Assembly: GCF_023078475.1 (NCBI RefSeq)
Contig: NZ_CP095741.1
Location: forward strand, 2,666,001-2,730,000
From: Luteibacter aegosomaticola
GTDB taxonomy: Bacteria > Pseudomonadota > Gammaproteobacteria > Xanthomonadales > Rhodanobacteraceae
Direction of reading: 5' to 3'
Length of the DNA stretch: 64,000 bases
Position numbers and translations under genes: made by a program. Below are positions 52,322-61,977 of this stretch, piece by piece. The notes under the pieces are model-generated. The model was not told the DNA's origin and made no database searches. It saw only the letters and a program-made list of their open reading frames with translations. Numbering within the stretch: the first letter of the stretch is position 1; each line of letters opens with the position of its first letter.

Positions 52322-55224
52322 AGATAGGCGCGGGCCGCCTTCACGCGCACGCTCACCTCGGCGCCCTCACCCGGCGCCGAGCGGATGAAGAACTCGGCAC
52401 CCAGGCCACGTGCACGCTCGCCCATGCCGCGCAGGCCCCAGTGGCCATCCCGTTCGCTGGCGGGATCGAATCCGTGCCCGTTATCTACGACGCGAACCGC
52501 GAGCGAGGTGAAGCCGTAACGCACTTCGACCGTGACCGTGCTGGCCGCAGCATGCTGGAACGCGTTGAGCGCAGCCTCGCGCCCGATGGCTAGCACGTTC
52601 TCAAGCGCATCGGCCGAAAGTTCGCGCGCCCGACCGAAGCGAACGACACGGAAAGCCGCCGTACTCAGGTCGGCGCGCTCCGCACCCACCGCCTCCAGCG
52701 CCTCGACAAGATCCCTTGAGCCGAAGGCATCGCCGGTACCGCGCAATGCCGTCACCTTGTCGCGACCTTCAATCAGCACATCGTCCGCCCGCGCCAACGC
52801 GCGATCGATCATGTCGCGCGCCTTCTCGGACTCAACGTGCTGACGTATCGCCTGGAAACGCAGGACCAGCCCCTGGAAGCCCTGCAGTAAGGTGTCATGC
52901 AGATCACGGGCGATCCGCTCCCTCTCATCGGTACGGATGCGCATGCGACGCGTGAGCTCACGCACGCGGTAAACGTAAGCGAACCATGCGAGCGCCACGA
53001 TGAGCAGCACCGCCAGGCCGCGGAACAACGCCATCTGATACCAGGCAGGCGCGACGCGGAATGCGTATACGGCATCGATCTCGCTTCCTACGCCATCCTC
53101 ATTGAACGCGCGGACGCGGAAGGTATAACGGCCTGGCGAGAGGTTGGTGTAGTAGGCACTCCGTCGCGTGCCCGCCCGCTGCCAGGTGTCATCGACGCCG
53201 CTCATCCAGTACTCGAAGCGGGTACGCTCGGGCCAGCGCAACATGGCCGCGGTGTAGTCAATGCGTACCGTGTGGGTCAGTGCCGGCACCACGTCATGCG
53301 GCCCGACGGGGTGCATCTGCTGATCGGTCGACAAGCCTTCGACGACTACCCTGGGCTTGATGGCATTCGTCACCGGATGCGAAGGATCGAGCGTGGCGAC
53401 GCTATCACTGCTCGCGACCCACACCATGCCAGAGCGATCGAGCACGAGTGACGACGACGCCGATACGCCGGAGTTCTCGCTGATGCCCTCGCCCGGCGCG
53501 ATATGCAGGAGGCTGCGCCCGTCCGCCGCGGGATCCGCACTGGCCACGACCCGGTCCACGCCATCGTGGTCGAACACCCACACGGAACCCGTCGCGTCGC
53601 GGGCGAGCCCGGTGACGCCGTTGTAGGACGCCTGGCCGGCACGCCTCAAGATACGCGGAACGCCGTGGCTGATATGCGCCAGCCCGCTGCTACCGCCGAG
53701 CCACATATCCTCGCCGTCGATCAACCAAACGAGCGGCGCGCCGACATCCAGATGGCCGCTACCAGGCATGGGCCGGGCGCGTCCATCAACCATCGATAGC
53801 AACTGCCCATCGGCAAACGCGAAGCCAACGTGCCCACCCGGCAAGCGCTGCATCAGCAGGGGCGACGCATCGGGCAAGCCATCGCTGCCGTTCATGCGCA
53901 CCCACTTGCCGTCGCTCACGTGATACAGCCCGAAGGTCGCCACGGTGATCCACAGGCTACCGTCACTGTCCTCCAGGACCTGCTTGAAACGTGTACCAGC
54001 GTGCTCAAGCAGCGGTGGCACCGGCAGGAACGTCACCTCGCCGCCATGCCAGCGGCGCAAGCCATTCATCCCGGCAAACATCACCGAGCCGTCCGACATC
54101 AGGGTTACCGCCGATACGCCATCCTTCAGCGCATCGACCCGCGTCAGCTTGCCATGGGCGTACAGATACGGAGGCTGCCGCTTGTTCGCGACCCACACCG
54201 AGCCATCAGGCATTGGCAGGAGGATCGCACCGCCCATCGGACTATCGAACGCTACCGGCGTGAAGTGCGTACGCCGGAACCGATCGAGTCCCTTCTCGGT
54301 GGCCAGCCACACATCGCCCTCGCGATCGGCGAGGATATCCATCACCTGCACGCCCGACAGGCCATCCGCGAACCCCATGTGCTCGCGGATATCCGGCACC
54401 CCCGCTGGCGTCCCGGTGGACCAGCGATAGTGATCGATGCCTTCGGTGGGCCCATACCAGAACGCACCATCAGGGGCGAACCGGCCCGGGCCATCATCCT
54501 CCGGCGCCAGGCTCCACGGCACGCCCGGCGGCAGGCCGGCGTTCGCACGGTCAAAATCGCTGCGCGACACCGGCTGGAATGGCGCCTCCCCGCGGCGTGA
54601 CACGAGCGCGCCCTGCTCGGCATCCTTGACGTACACATCGCCCGTCGCCGATTCGATCACCAGGCTTTCCGGGTGCGGCTTGCTCCAGCCGAACGAGGCC
54701 GGAAGCGGCTGCCAACTTCCGTCTACGAAACGTGCGACGCCCAACGGCGTGACCGCCCACACCACACCGCGACGATCACGCTGCAGGACGAACACCGAGC
54801 CGGCGGGGAGCGCGCCTCCCTCGTAGTGGGTCGCGACGCCATTGACGATATGCGTGGCGCCACCACGCCGGTGCCCCACCCATATATCGGAGCTTTCGCC
54901 GTGCGGCCCCAACAGGACCAGCACGGGTGCCTGGAATGGCTTGAGTTGCTCGGCGAAGGGCTCGTTAAGCTCCTGGCCGTCGAAGCGAAGCAGCCTGCCA
55001 CCGATGGTCGACAGCCAGAGAAAGCCATCGCGATCCTGCGCCAGCGCCGAGATATAGCCCACCGGCTCGCCTCCCGGCATGACCACCGAATGGTGCCATT
55101 GGGAAAGACCGATGGGCTCCACGGGCGCGCCCGATGCGAGCAGGCGTCCCGCCATGACCAGGGCCACGAACGGTACGCACCGAAAAACCAAACCTTTGAC
55201 CACGCCTGAATTCTGTCCTGCCAC
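52318..55224 (-). CDS. Two-component-regulator-propeller sensor histidine kinase
   Basis: This 968-residue membrane sensor has a large periplasmic part of repeated propeller blades (GFLWLSTIGGRLLRFDG; GDVWLATEKGLDRFR) and a Y_Y_Y domain (YTNLSPGRYTFRVRAFNEDG). One membrane helix follows (LFRGLAVLLIVALAWFAYVY). The HisKA_3 domain has phospho-His H776 in ARDLHDTLLQGFQG, and the ATPase contains DNGHGFDP and GLRGMGERARGLG. It is the NarL/LuxR-partner type, but no response regulator gene is adjacent. The GTG start is provisional, and a GTG seven codons on is possible. Confidence 0.9.
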   Translation of the reverse strand: MAGQNSGVVKGLVFRCVPFVALVMAGRLLASGAPVEPIGLSQWHHSVVMPGGEPVGYISALAQDRDGFLWLSTIGGRLLRFDGQELNEPFAEQLKPFQAPVLVLLGPHGESSDIWVGHRRGGATHIVNGVATHYEGGALPAGSVFVLQRDRRGVVWAVTPLGVARFVDGSWQPLPASFGWSKPHPESLVIESATGDVYVKDAEQGALVSRRGEAPFQPVSRSDFDRANAGLPPGVPWSLAPEDDGPGRFAPDGAFWYGPTEGIDHYRWSTGTPAGVPDIREHMGFADGLSGVQVMDILADREGDVWLATEKGLDRFRRTHFTPVAFDSPMGGAILLPMPDGSVWVANKRQPPYLYAHGKLTRVDALKDGVSAVTLMSDGSVMFAGMNGLRRWHGGEVTFLPVPPLLEHAGTRFKQVLEDSDGSLWITVATFGLYHVSDGKWVRMNGSDGLPDASPLLMQRLPGGHVGFAFADGQLLSMVDGRARPMPGSGHLDVGAPLVWLIDGEDMWLGGSSGLAHISHGVPRILRRAGQASYNGVTGLARDATGSVWVFDHDGVDRVVASADPAADGRSLLHIAPGEGISENSGVSASSSLVLDRSGMVWVASSDSVATLDPSHPVTNAIKPRVVVEGLSTDQQMHPVGPHDVVPALTHTVRIDYTAAMLRWPERTRFEYWMSGVDDTWQRAGTRRSAYYTNLSPGRYTFRVRAFNEDGVGSEIDAVYAFRVAPAWYQMALFRGLAVLLIVALAWFAYVYRVRELTRRMRIRTDERERIARDLHDTLLQGFQGLVLRFQAIRQHVESEKARDMIDRALARADDVLIEGRDKVTALRGTGDAFGSRDLVEALEAVGAERADLSTAAFRVVRFGRARELSADALENVLAIGREAALNAFQHAAASTVTVEVRYGFTSLAVRVVDNGHGFDPASERDGHWGLRGMGERARGLGAEFFIRSAPGEGAEVSVRVKAARAYL

Positions 55225-55338
55225 CTCAGCGTGCAGTAAAGCAAATCGCCTGTCGGCTGCGAAGCGTTTTGCACAAATACGCTGCAGGCTGCGCAGGATC
55301 AGTCAATGCAGGGCACGATCCTGATAGTTTCAGTCAAG

Positions 55339-56082
55339 TCAGTGGTGGTGCTCGCCCTGCGCAAGCAAGGCCATGAAGAGCATGCCACCCAAGGCGCCCA
55401 GCACGGGCGCGATGCGCGCCCTGCCCGCCGCGCGGGCCCACACGCCTGGAAGGATATCGGCCAGTGCGACGTAGATAATGGTGCCCGCGGAGAAAGCGGA
55501 TACCAGCGACGATGCGCGAGCATCGAGCGAAAGAGCCATCACGCCCAGCGCCGCCAACGGAACGGCGGCGGCCATGGCCACCGAAAGCATGAAAGCTCGC
55601 GCGGGCGTATACCCCATCGCCACCAGCACGCCGGCACTGCTCATTTCTCGCGGCACCTCGTGCAAAGCGATCGCCACCAGCGCCGCATAACCCGGTGCGG
55701 CGCCCGCCGCGAACGCTCCCGCCAGGATCATGCCGTCCACGGCGTGGTGGATGAAATCACCCAGCAACGTCACCCGCGCCACCGGCAGGCCTGGCGAAAG
55801 ATCTCCCGCGGTCGAGCGCATGGCGAACTCAACGAGCAGGAGGCTCACAACGCCAAGCCCCGTCACCATAAGAGCGCGCTCCACCTCGCCACCGCCCTCG
55901 AGCGCATGCGGCAGCACATGCTGGAAGGCGTCACCGAGCAGGAGCCCTACGGCGAGGGCCTGGAACCACGGCAGCCACCGCTGTCGGCCTTCCGAGGGCA
56001 ACCAGACGACCGCACGCGACGACAGCGACGTCGCCGCCAGCGCAAGGGAGGAAAAGATCAGATCAAGAGTCAGGGAGGGCAT
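55339..56082 (-). CDS. ZIP-family zinc transporter
   Basis: This 247-residue inner-membrane permease has eight predicted helices. The binuclear metal-site motifs of ZIP proteins are present in helix 4 (DFIHHAVDGMILAGAF) and helix 5 (IALHEVPREMS), together with HVLPHALEG earlier and a C-terminal GEHHH. It imports Zn2+ or a related divalent cation. It is the last gene of the zinc operon starting at 60035, 2 bp after the preceding stop. A GTG at 56094 is an alternative start. Confidence 0.9.
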   Translation of the reverse strand: MPSLTLDLIFSSLALAATSLSSRAVVWLPSEGRQRWLPWFQALAVGLLLGDAFQHVLPHALEGGGEVERALMVTGLGVVSLLLVEFAMRSTAGDLSPGLPVARVTLLGDFIHHAVDGMILAGAFAAGAAPGYAALVAIALHEVPREMSSAGVLVAMGYTPARAFMLSVAMAAAVPLAALGVMALSLDARASSLVSAFSAGTIIYVALADILPGVWARAAGRARIAPVLGALGGMLFMALLAQGEHHH

Positions 56083-56084
56083 GA

Positions 56085-56834
56085 TTACTGGCACGTGGCA
56101 GGCAGGCTGCCCAGAAGATGCTGGATATCGGCTGCCGCCTTATCGGGGCTGGCCCCTTCGCTGCGGCAGACGGCAAGGATGTGGTTGCGGGCACCCGCGC
56201 GAAGCCCCGCGCATTGCCATGCACGCGCTGCATCGAGCGGCAAGGCTGCATAAGCGACACTGGTGCAGGCATCGGTGACGCGATCCGCCAGCGAAGCGCC
56301 GTTGAACTCAGGCGGCACCAGGGAAAGACCAGGGTCGAAGTAGCTATCAGGAAACGCCTCGGCATACGTCGCTGGCACCAGCGACACCGTATAGCCGCCC
56401 ACCTGGATCACGAGCGCACCGCTACACGGCGCGCGATGCGCGAGATCGTTGACGACATGTGACACATCGCGGCGAAAGCCAGGTGACGCACCTTCGCCAC
56501 CACCGGCCGACAGCGCGGGAACGTGCGCCAGCACGGCCATGCGCGGAAGATCGTGGGCACGCGCCGGCTCGCAGCGCCCACGAAGCGCTGCCACGAAGAG
56601 GAAGACGACATCGTTGGCGACGCCTTCATCATCGCGCATGCGCTGGCCGAGCCGGAGCGCTTCGGCGCCAGACGCCAGCACGGTGGACGAAGCCGGCGAC
56701 GGCAAAAGCGACGGCGCATCGACACGCGCGGCAGGCGCTGTCACCGGATCCGATGGCGCGCGCATGCCGACAACCAACCAGACGGCAGCACCCACGACAA
56801 CGGCCAGCACGACCCATACCCTCCCGCGCTTCAT
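56085..56834 (-). CDS. Unknown membrane-anchored cysteine-rich protein of the zinc operon
   Basis: This 249-residue protein has one N-terminal helix (VWVVLAVVVGAAVWLVVGM) and a periplasmic domain. Six cysteines there (RGRCEP, APCSGA, DACTSV, WQCAGL, AVCRSE and the penultimate residue) could form three disulfides. I recognise no family. Its start overlaps the stop of the DUF3299 gene (ATGA) and it is followed directly by the ZIP gene, so a role in zinc acquisition is inferred from context only. Confidence 0.65.
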   Translation of the reverse strand: MKRGRVWVVLAVVVGAAVWLVVGMRAPSDPVTAPAARVDAPSLLPSPASSTVLASGAEALRLGQRMRDDEGVANDVVFLFVAALRGRCEPARAHDLPRMAVLAHVPALSAGGGEGASPGFRRDVSHVVNDLAHRAPCSGALVIQVGGYTVSLVPATYAEAFPDSYFDPGLSLVPPEFNGASLADRVTDACTSVAYAALPLDAARAWQCAGLRAGARNHILAVCRSEGASPDKAAADIQHLLGSLPATCQ

Positions 56835-57553
56835 TCGAACGCCTGCCGGAGCCGGTCCGTATCCGGATCCTTGTAAGCACCGAGCGCGGCATCGTCCATC
56901 GCGTAAGCGGATGATGCCATCGCGTTCTGCGTCACCTCGGTGTGCAGCACACCCTTCAGCGTCAGCGGGTCGTAGAGGCTGGGTGTGTCGATGCCATGCG
57001 CCAGCCTGACATGGATCAACATGTTCGGCGGCGGTGGCGGCACGTGGATGCACGCCCCGTAGAACGGCACGAAGAAGAACTCGATCATCTTGCCGTCGTT
57101 ATCGGATTCCAGGGGCACGACGTAACCGGAAAGTTTGACTTTCTGGTTATCCAGCGCGGCGACCGTATGCAACGTACCGATCTGCTTCATGCGCTGGTTG
57201 CCAACGTGCAGCACGGGGGGCGCATCCCGGAGCAGCTTGATGTCCTCAGGGGGCATCATGTGGCTCCAGTCGAGATCAGCATAGCCGTCCGCGTCGGCAG
57301 CACCGAGCAACCCGGCCCCCTTGGGCGCCGCGGCCTTGGGCGAGCCATGCGCCGCAGCGAACGCACGTGCTGCGACGATGCCATCGGCCTGCGCTTTCGC
57401 ACGCGCCGCGCGGGTCGCATCGGCCTTCGCCTGGGCACTGGCGAGGGCCGTTGTGGCACTTGCCGCCGGCGCGGCATCGGGTGCCCCGGGTGACTGGCCG
57501 CATGCCACAAGGGTAACGACGACCACCGCGATGATGACGTTGCGGACGATCAT
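56831..57553 (-). CDS. DUF3299 lipoprotein of the zinc operon
   Basis: This 240-residue lipoprotein has lipobox LVAC after a short hydrophobic signal. An Ala-rich linker follows, then the DUF3299 domain with VKLSGYVVPLESDNDGKMIE and the conserved PFYGACIHVPPPPPNMLIHV, whose Cys and His may bind metal. In vibrios a DUF3299 gene is, as I recall it, part of the zrg zinc-uptake operon with a DUF2796 protein and an ABC exporter-like pair, the same set as here. Its ATG overlaps the permease stop. Confidence 0.83.
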   Translation of the reverse strand: MIVRNVIIAVVVVTLVACGQSPGAPDAAPAASATTALASAQAKADATRAARAKAQADGIVAARAFAAAHGSPKAAAPKGAGLLGAADADGYADLDWSHMMPPEDIKLLRDAPPVLHVGNQRMKQIGTLHTVAALDNQKVKLSGYVVPLESDNDGKMIEFFFVPFYGACIHVPPPPPNMLIHVRLAHGIDTPSLYDPLTLKGVLHTEVTQNAMASSAYAMDDAALGAYKDPDTDRLRQAFE

Positions 57554-58809
57554 CACAGCCGCACCTGCAAGCCGTCGGCAAGCGACCGCCGGTACGCCAC
57601 CCAGCCAGGAATGCAACCAGCGAGGGAACCCAGCGCGAGCACCACAAGGAGCAACACCCCTTCACCAGGCGCCGGCGTTTCATCGATCACCAGCCCGGCC
57701 ACCGCCAACAGGTAGTCGTGGGCCAGCGCCGTCGTCGCATCCAGCAGGATCACGCCGGCCAGCATGCCCGCGATCGTCAAGAGCGTGCTTTCCATCACCA
57801 GTAACGAAAACACCGTACGCGTCGATGCGCCGAGCGCACGCAGCACGGCCATCTCGCGCCGCCGCTCGCCGAGCATGCCCAGCAACGCCGTCAACATGCC
57901 TGACATGCCCACCAGCAACACCATGCCACTCACCACGCGCAAGGCGTTCTCAGCAGTACCAATGAGGTGCCACAACTCGCCCAGTGCCACGCCGGGCAGC
58001 ACGGCCAGCAACGGCTCCTCGTCGTAGTCATTGATCGCACCCTGCACCGCGAACGCGGAAAGTCGCGAATGCAAACCGACGAGCGCCGCCGTAATGGCCT
58101 TCGGCGTCAAATCCATGCGCCGCGCCTCGTCCGCCGACGCCTCCAGTCCAGGGAGCCGCATACCGGAGCGCCAGTCCACGTGAATCGCTTCGATCGCCTC
58201 CAGGCTGACCGCAATGGTCGCGTCCACCGGGGTTCCGGTGGGCGCCACGACCCCACTGATGCGGAACGGCTTGTCGGCATGCGAAGCGAGATTCGGCCCA
58301 CCCAGGCCATGGGAAAGCACGATGCGGTCACCCACCTTGTAGTGGAGCTGCCGCGCCACCTCAGCGCCGATCACGGCATCGTAGAGATCCGCGAAGGGCT
58401 TGCCCGAAGTAAACGCGAGCGCATTGCCACGCCCGTAGTGGTAATGCGTAAAGAAGTCCGCCGTGGTACCGGTTACGCGGAAGCCACGATGCGAATCACC
58501 CAACGAAAGCGGCACCGTCCAGGCCACCTCCGGCATGGCACGAATGGCCTGGTAGCTTTTCCATGTGATGTTGTTGGTGGCTTCGCCCACGTGGAAGATC
58601 GAATACAGCAGCAGCGTCACCGGACCGCTACGCGCACCCACGAGCAGGTCCGTGCCAGAGACGGTACTGGCGAAACCCTGGCGCGCGTCGGTGCGTACGC
58701 GCTCCACCCCCAGCAACAGGAAGACGCTCAGCGCCACGGTGAATACCGTGAGCGCGACGCCTGCCTTCCGCTGCCGCAGGCTTTTCAGTGTGAGGGAGAG
58801 CAGCTTCAT
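57553..58809 (-). CDS. ABC transporter permease (MacB/FtsX type) of the zinc operon
   Basis: This 418-residue permease has an N-terminal membrane helix, a periplasmic MacB-like domain (about residues 40-270, with GAEVARQLHYKVGDRIVLSH) and three C-terminal helices, including GMSGMLTALLGMLGERRREM and the conserved AVLRALGAS. These are mechanotransmission-type proteins rather than channel importers. It pairs with the ATPase 3 bp upstream. In the zinc context it may move or activate an outer-membrane or periplasmic zinc carrier. Confidence 0.88.
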   Translation of the reverse strand: MKLLSLTLKSLRQRKAGVALTVFTVALSVFLLLGVERVRTDARQGFASTVSGTDLLVGARSGPVTLLLYSIFHVGEATNNITWKSYQAIRAMPEVAWTVPLSLGDSHRGFRVTGTTADFFTHYHYGRGNALAFTSGKPFADLYDAVIGAEVARQLHYKVGDRIVLSHGLGGPNLASHADKPFRISGVVAPTGTPVDATIAVSLEAIEAIHVDWRSGMRLPGLEASADEARRMDLTPKAITAALVGLHSRLSAFAVQGAINDYDEEPLLAVLPGVALGELWHLIGTAENALRVVSGMVLLVGMSGMLTALLGMLGERRREMAVLRALGASTRTVFSLLVMESTLLTIAGMLAGVILLDATTALAHDYLLAVAGLVIDETPAPGEGVLLLVVLALGSLAGCIPGWVAYRRSLADGLQVRL

Positions 58810-58812
58810 GGC

Positions 58813-59514
58813 TCAGGCCTCCACCGCGCCGAGCGTGATGCTTCGCTCGAAATGTGCGGCGAGCGCGAGGTCATGGCTGACGAACACCACGCCCGTACCA
58901 TGCCGCGCGCACTCTGCCAGGAGCAGGCGAAGAAAGCCGTCACGGTTGCCTGCATCAAGCGCCGAGGTCGGCTCGTCGGCAAGCAACAGCTCAGGGCCGC
59001 CGATAAGCGCGCGCGCGGCAGCCACACGTTGCTGCTGGCCAACGCTGAGGTCGCCCGTACGCGCACGCGACACGGTCTTTTCGCCGAGGCCGAGCGCCCC
59101 TAGGAGACGCATCGCCTCCTCCGTCATGAGCGTGCGCGTGGCGCCGGCACGTCGGCTGCGTTCGGCGGACCATGCGCAACCAAGCAGGACATTCTCCACC
59201 GGCGAGAGAAACGGCAAGAGATTGAACTGCTGGAAGATGTAGCCCAGATGCCTCGCACGGAAGCGGTCGCGTGCCCGCGCGCCCATGCCGGTGAACGACG
59301 TACCCAGGATGCTGACATCACCGGTCGCTGGCGCAAGCACGCCCGAAAGCATGCCGAGCACCGTGCTTTTGCCACTCCCGCTCGGCCCGCACAGGAACAC
59401 GCGCTCACCGGCGGCCAGCTCGAAGTCATGGAGCGCTATCGCCGCGCCGGCACCCGGCCAGGCATGCGACGCGGAGCGAACCCGGACGAGCGGCGATACC
59501 GCTGCGCTCTTCAT
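58813..59514 (-). CDS. ABC transporter ATP-binding protein (LolD/MacB type)
   Basis: This 233-residue ATPase has Walker A GPSGSGKST, a Q-loop in FQQFNLLPFLSPVENV, the signature LSVGQQQRVAAARAL, Walker B LLLADEPTSALD and the switch His in VFVSHD. The family partners MacB/FtsX-type permeases. Its start overlaps the stop of the DUF2796 gene (ATGA), placing it second in the operon. Confidence 0.92.
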   Translation of the reverse strand: MKSAAVSPLVRVRSASHAWPGAGAAIALHDFELAAGERVFLCGPSGSGKSTVLGMLSGVLAPATGDVSILGTSFTGMGARARDRFRARHLGYIFQQFNLLPFLSPVENVLLGCAWSAERSRRAGATRTLMTEEAMRLLGALGLGEKTVSRARTGDLSVGQQQRVAAARALIGGPELLLADEPTSALDAGNRDGFLRLLLAECARHGTGVVFVSHDLALAAHFERSITLGAVEA

Positions 59515-60035
59515 TGCGGCACACCCACGTGACTCACGCCACCCTCGAGCACCTGCTGGCTACTTCCTGCCGCCGTGATGAGGCTCACCACCACCTTCGC
59601 CACCGACGGAAACGCCGACGCGAGCCGGACATCCAGCTGGTCGAGCCGATCCATCCGGCGGCAGGTAAAGTGATAGCTCGCATCGAAATCGGCGTGGCCA
59701 CCCGCCTCGGTCGCACCGCCGAACCCGTGCGGGGAAACGCGGGCCAGGGCGAGCGTGCAATCCGCCGCGGGCGCAGGCACCAGCCAGGCAGCCGCGTTGA
59801 GCGACGCCGTTGCCTTATCCACCGCTGCTTGCTCTGCCGGCGTTCCCGGCGGATGCTCGAAGCCGACGGCATCGTGCCCGGGCAGGCTCACCTGGACATC
59901 CATCGTGCTCGCCTCCACGGCGATGTTGACGCTGGCCTGGCCGTGGACATGCGGGCCGAGTTGCCGGGCTTCGGCGTGGGCTGCAATGGGCAGCGCGGCA
60001 AGGAGGAAGGGGAACACCAGGGGAAGCGCTTTCAT
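59511..60035 (-). CDS. DUF2796/ZrgA-family periplasmic zinc-uptake protein
   Basis: This 174-residue periplasmic protein has a signal peptide (FPFLLAALPIAAHAE). The DUF2796 pattern begins with RQLGPHVHGQASVNIAVE and LPGHDAVGFEHPPGTP, followed by scattered His, Asp and Cys (SPHGFGGATEAGGHADFDAS, YHFTC). The His-rich face suggests zinc binding. It is the first gene of the operon, and a Zur-box-like palindrome lies 21 bp upstream of its ATG. Confidence 0.87.
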   Translation of the reverse strand: MKALPLVFPFLLAALPIAAHAEARQLGPHVHGQASVNIAVEASTMDVQVSLPGHDAVGFEHPPGTPAEQAAVDKATASLNAAAWLVPAPAADCTLALARVSPHGFGGATEAGGHADFDASYHFTCRRMDRLDQLDVRLASAFPSVAKVVVSLITAAGSSQQVLEGGVSHVGVPQ

Positions 60036-60056
60036 CAGGGAGGGGACGTCTTGATG

Positions 60057-60072
60057 TTATGTTATAACATAA
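60057..60072 (-). promoter_or_regulatory. Zur-box-like operator of the zinc operon
   Basis: TTATGTTATAACATAA is a perfect 16-bp palindrome in an AT-rich island of a GC-rich region. It fits the gammaproteobacterial Zur pattern of ATGTTAT-type half sites. It lies 22-37 bp upstream of the DUF2796 start, where binding of Zn-loaded Zur would block transcription. The zur gene itself is not in the window. Confidence 0.75.
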
Positions 60073-60147
60073 GTTACATGACACCTACCGACCGCTGCTA
60101 GTCCCGTTTTTTCTTGCGTTCAACGCCTATCCGCCAGGATCCGCACC

Positions 60148-61422
60148 ATGCATTCGTTTTTCGCCCGCCCCCACGTGCACGCACGCTCGCTAGCACTTGG
60201 ATTCGCCCTCCTCGCCAGCCTGCTACCCCTCGGCAGCGCGGCAAAGACGCCGGTGACGCCCGCGCCGTTCACCTGGGTCGAAAGCGTTCCCGAGGGCACG
60301 AACTACGGGCTCCCCGATACCGCACGCACGGCACCCACGTGGCTATCGATGATCCACGATGCGAAAGACCATATCGATATCGCCGCGTTCTACCTGAGCA
60401 ATCCGCCCGGCGGCGCGCTCGCCCCCGTCATCGATGCACTCGTCGCACGGGCAAAGCAAGGCATCAAGGTGAACCTGCTCGTCGACAGCAGCTTCATGCA
60501 CGAGAGCCAGCCCGCCATCGATGCGCTGAAAGACGCGCAAGGCATCACGATCCGGCAGATGCCGGTGAAGGACATCACCGGTGGCGTGCTGCACGTGAAG
60601 TTCATGGAAGTCGATGGGCGCGACGTCTTCGTCGGCAGCCAGAACTGGGACTGGCGAGCGATCCAGCACATCCACGAAGTGGGCGTGCGCATCACGGAGC
60701 CGCGCATGGGCGCGACGTTCCAGGCGGAATTCGAACACCTCTGGGCGCTGGCGGCGAAACCGTCCGATGCGCGCATCGCCGCCCCGCGGGTCCCGCCACC
60801 GGCCTTTGTGCCCGCGACGGAGCTGGCTCCGGTGGTGATCAACACCGGCGACGCGCCGAGCACCGTCTTTCCCGCCTTCAGCCCCGCCGCCATGCAACCT
60901 GCGTGGCTAACCACCGAAGCGCCCGCACTCGCCAAAATGCTGGACCAGGCGCACGACCGTATCCGCATCCAGGTGATGACGCTTTCCGCGCTCAAGGACT
61001 TTGGACCAAAGGGCTACTGGGGCACGCTTGATCTCGCGATTCGCGCCGCGGCGGCACGTGGCGTAAAGGTGCAGATCATCGTCGCCGACTGGGCGCTACG
61101 CGGCAACGACCTGGCCTACCTGCGGAGCCTCGCGGTGATGCCGGGGATCGAGGTGCGGTACTCGACCGTCCCGCAGGCAGCCTCCGGCCCTATCCCCTAT
61201 GCGCGCGTGGAGCACGCCAAATACGCCATCGTCGACGACGAGCTGGGCTTCGTCGGCACCGGTAACTGGAGCTGGAGCTATTTCGAAAGCACGGTCGACG
61301 CGTCGCTCTTCATCCACGGGCCCCTCGCAAAGCCGCTGGGCCGCATCTTCGATACCGACTGGAGCGGCCCGTACGTCAAGCCACTAAGCGCGTTCGTACC
61401 GCCAGCCAACACCGGCGGCTAA
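60148..61422 (+). CDS. Exported phospholipase D-like protein with two HKD motifs
   Basis: This 424-residue protein has a signal peptide (LALGFALLASLLPLGSAA). Two PLD catalytic repeats are intact: H149-x-K151-x4-D in LHVKFMEVDGRDVFVGSQNW, and H356-x-K358-x4-D363 in EHAKYAIVDDELGFVGTGNW. It probably works in the periplasm as a phosphodiesterase, transphosphatidylase or nuclease, since PLD-like proteins with NW after the motif include eukaryotic PLD3/4-type enzymes. It diverges from the zinc operon, and 60036-60147 serves both promoters. Confidence 0.85.
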   Translation: MHSFFARPHVHARSLALGFALLASLLPLGSAAKTPVTPAPFTWVESVPEGTNYGLPDTARTAPTWLSMIHDAKDHIDIAAFYLSNPPGGALAPVIDALVARAKQGIKVNLLVDSSFMHESQPAIDALKDAQGITIRQMPVKDITGGVLHVKFMEVDGRDVFVGSQNWDWRAIQHIHEVGVRITEPRMGATFQAEFEHLWALAAKPSDARIAAPRVPPPAFVPATELAPVVINTGDAPSTVFPAFSPAAMQPAWLTTEAPALAKMLDQAHDRIRIQVMTLSALKDFGPKGYWGTLDLAIRAAAARGVKVQIIVADWALRGNDLAYLRSLAVMPGIEVRYSTVPQAASGPIPYARVEHAKYAIVDDELGFVGTGNWSWSYFESTVDASLFIHGPLAKPLGRIFDTDWSGPYVKPLSAFVPPANTGG

Positions 61423-61826
61423 CGCGCGAGGATGCGTACGAACGCGGCGGCACCGACCTGCTTCCTCGCATCATCGAAGAGCGGTCGCGCGGAGACCCCC
61501 ATCAGGTGGATCATGCCGTCGGGCCGTCGCAAGAGCATTCGCTCGTCGCGCGTCGTCTTTCGATAGAGGATGGCGCGCGCGAGCGGCAGATCCGAGGATG
61601 GGTAGGGACGCCCTTCCTCGGTGAAGATGCCATGCATGACGCTGTAGTCGTCAACGCCCGCACCGATACGCACGATACCCAGGATGGCGATCGCCTGTTC
61701 GCAGGCGTAAACGATCTCGCCTGACGCATCGGCAATGACCACCCCTTCGCGCTGAGCGCAGGGTCCCGCCAGGCGAATCAGGTCCGCCACTTCCACATCG
61801 AATGCCTTCGTGTCGCTCATACCCAT
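61419..61826 (-). CDS. Stand-alone PAS-domain protein
   Basis: This protein of about 135 residues is essentially one PAS-like sensory domain. It has the N-terminal cap, then GVVIADASGEIVYACEQAIAIL, a central variable loop and the C-terminal RRPDGMIHLMGVSARPLFDDA. There is no output domain. It may be a signal module for a separate kinase, such as the propeller kinase just upstream on the same strand. ATG codons at 61841, 61826 and 61820 are all possible. It overlaps the PLD gene tail-to-tail. Confidence 0.7.
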   Translation of the reverse strand: MGMSDTKAFDVEVADLIRLAGPCAQREGVVIADASGEIVYACEQAIAILGIVRIGAGVDDYSVMHGIFTEEGRPYPSSDLPLARAILYRKTTRDERMLLRRPDGMIHLMGVSARPLFDDARKQVGAAAFVRILAR

Positions 61827-61977
61827 GCATCCCGCCCTCACGTCGCGCTGTCCAGGTCATCTGACCCCGGCCGGCGTCAGCGCTGCGTGACCATTGCAGG
61901 AACGAGCGCCCTGACGTTCTCGCGAAGATAACAAGGCACGTCGCCGGGATCGTTTGGCGTTGCCGATTCTGCGCCGA

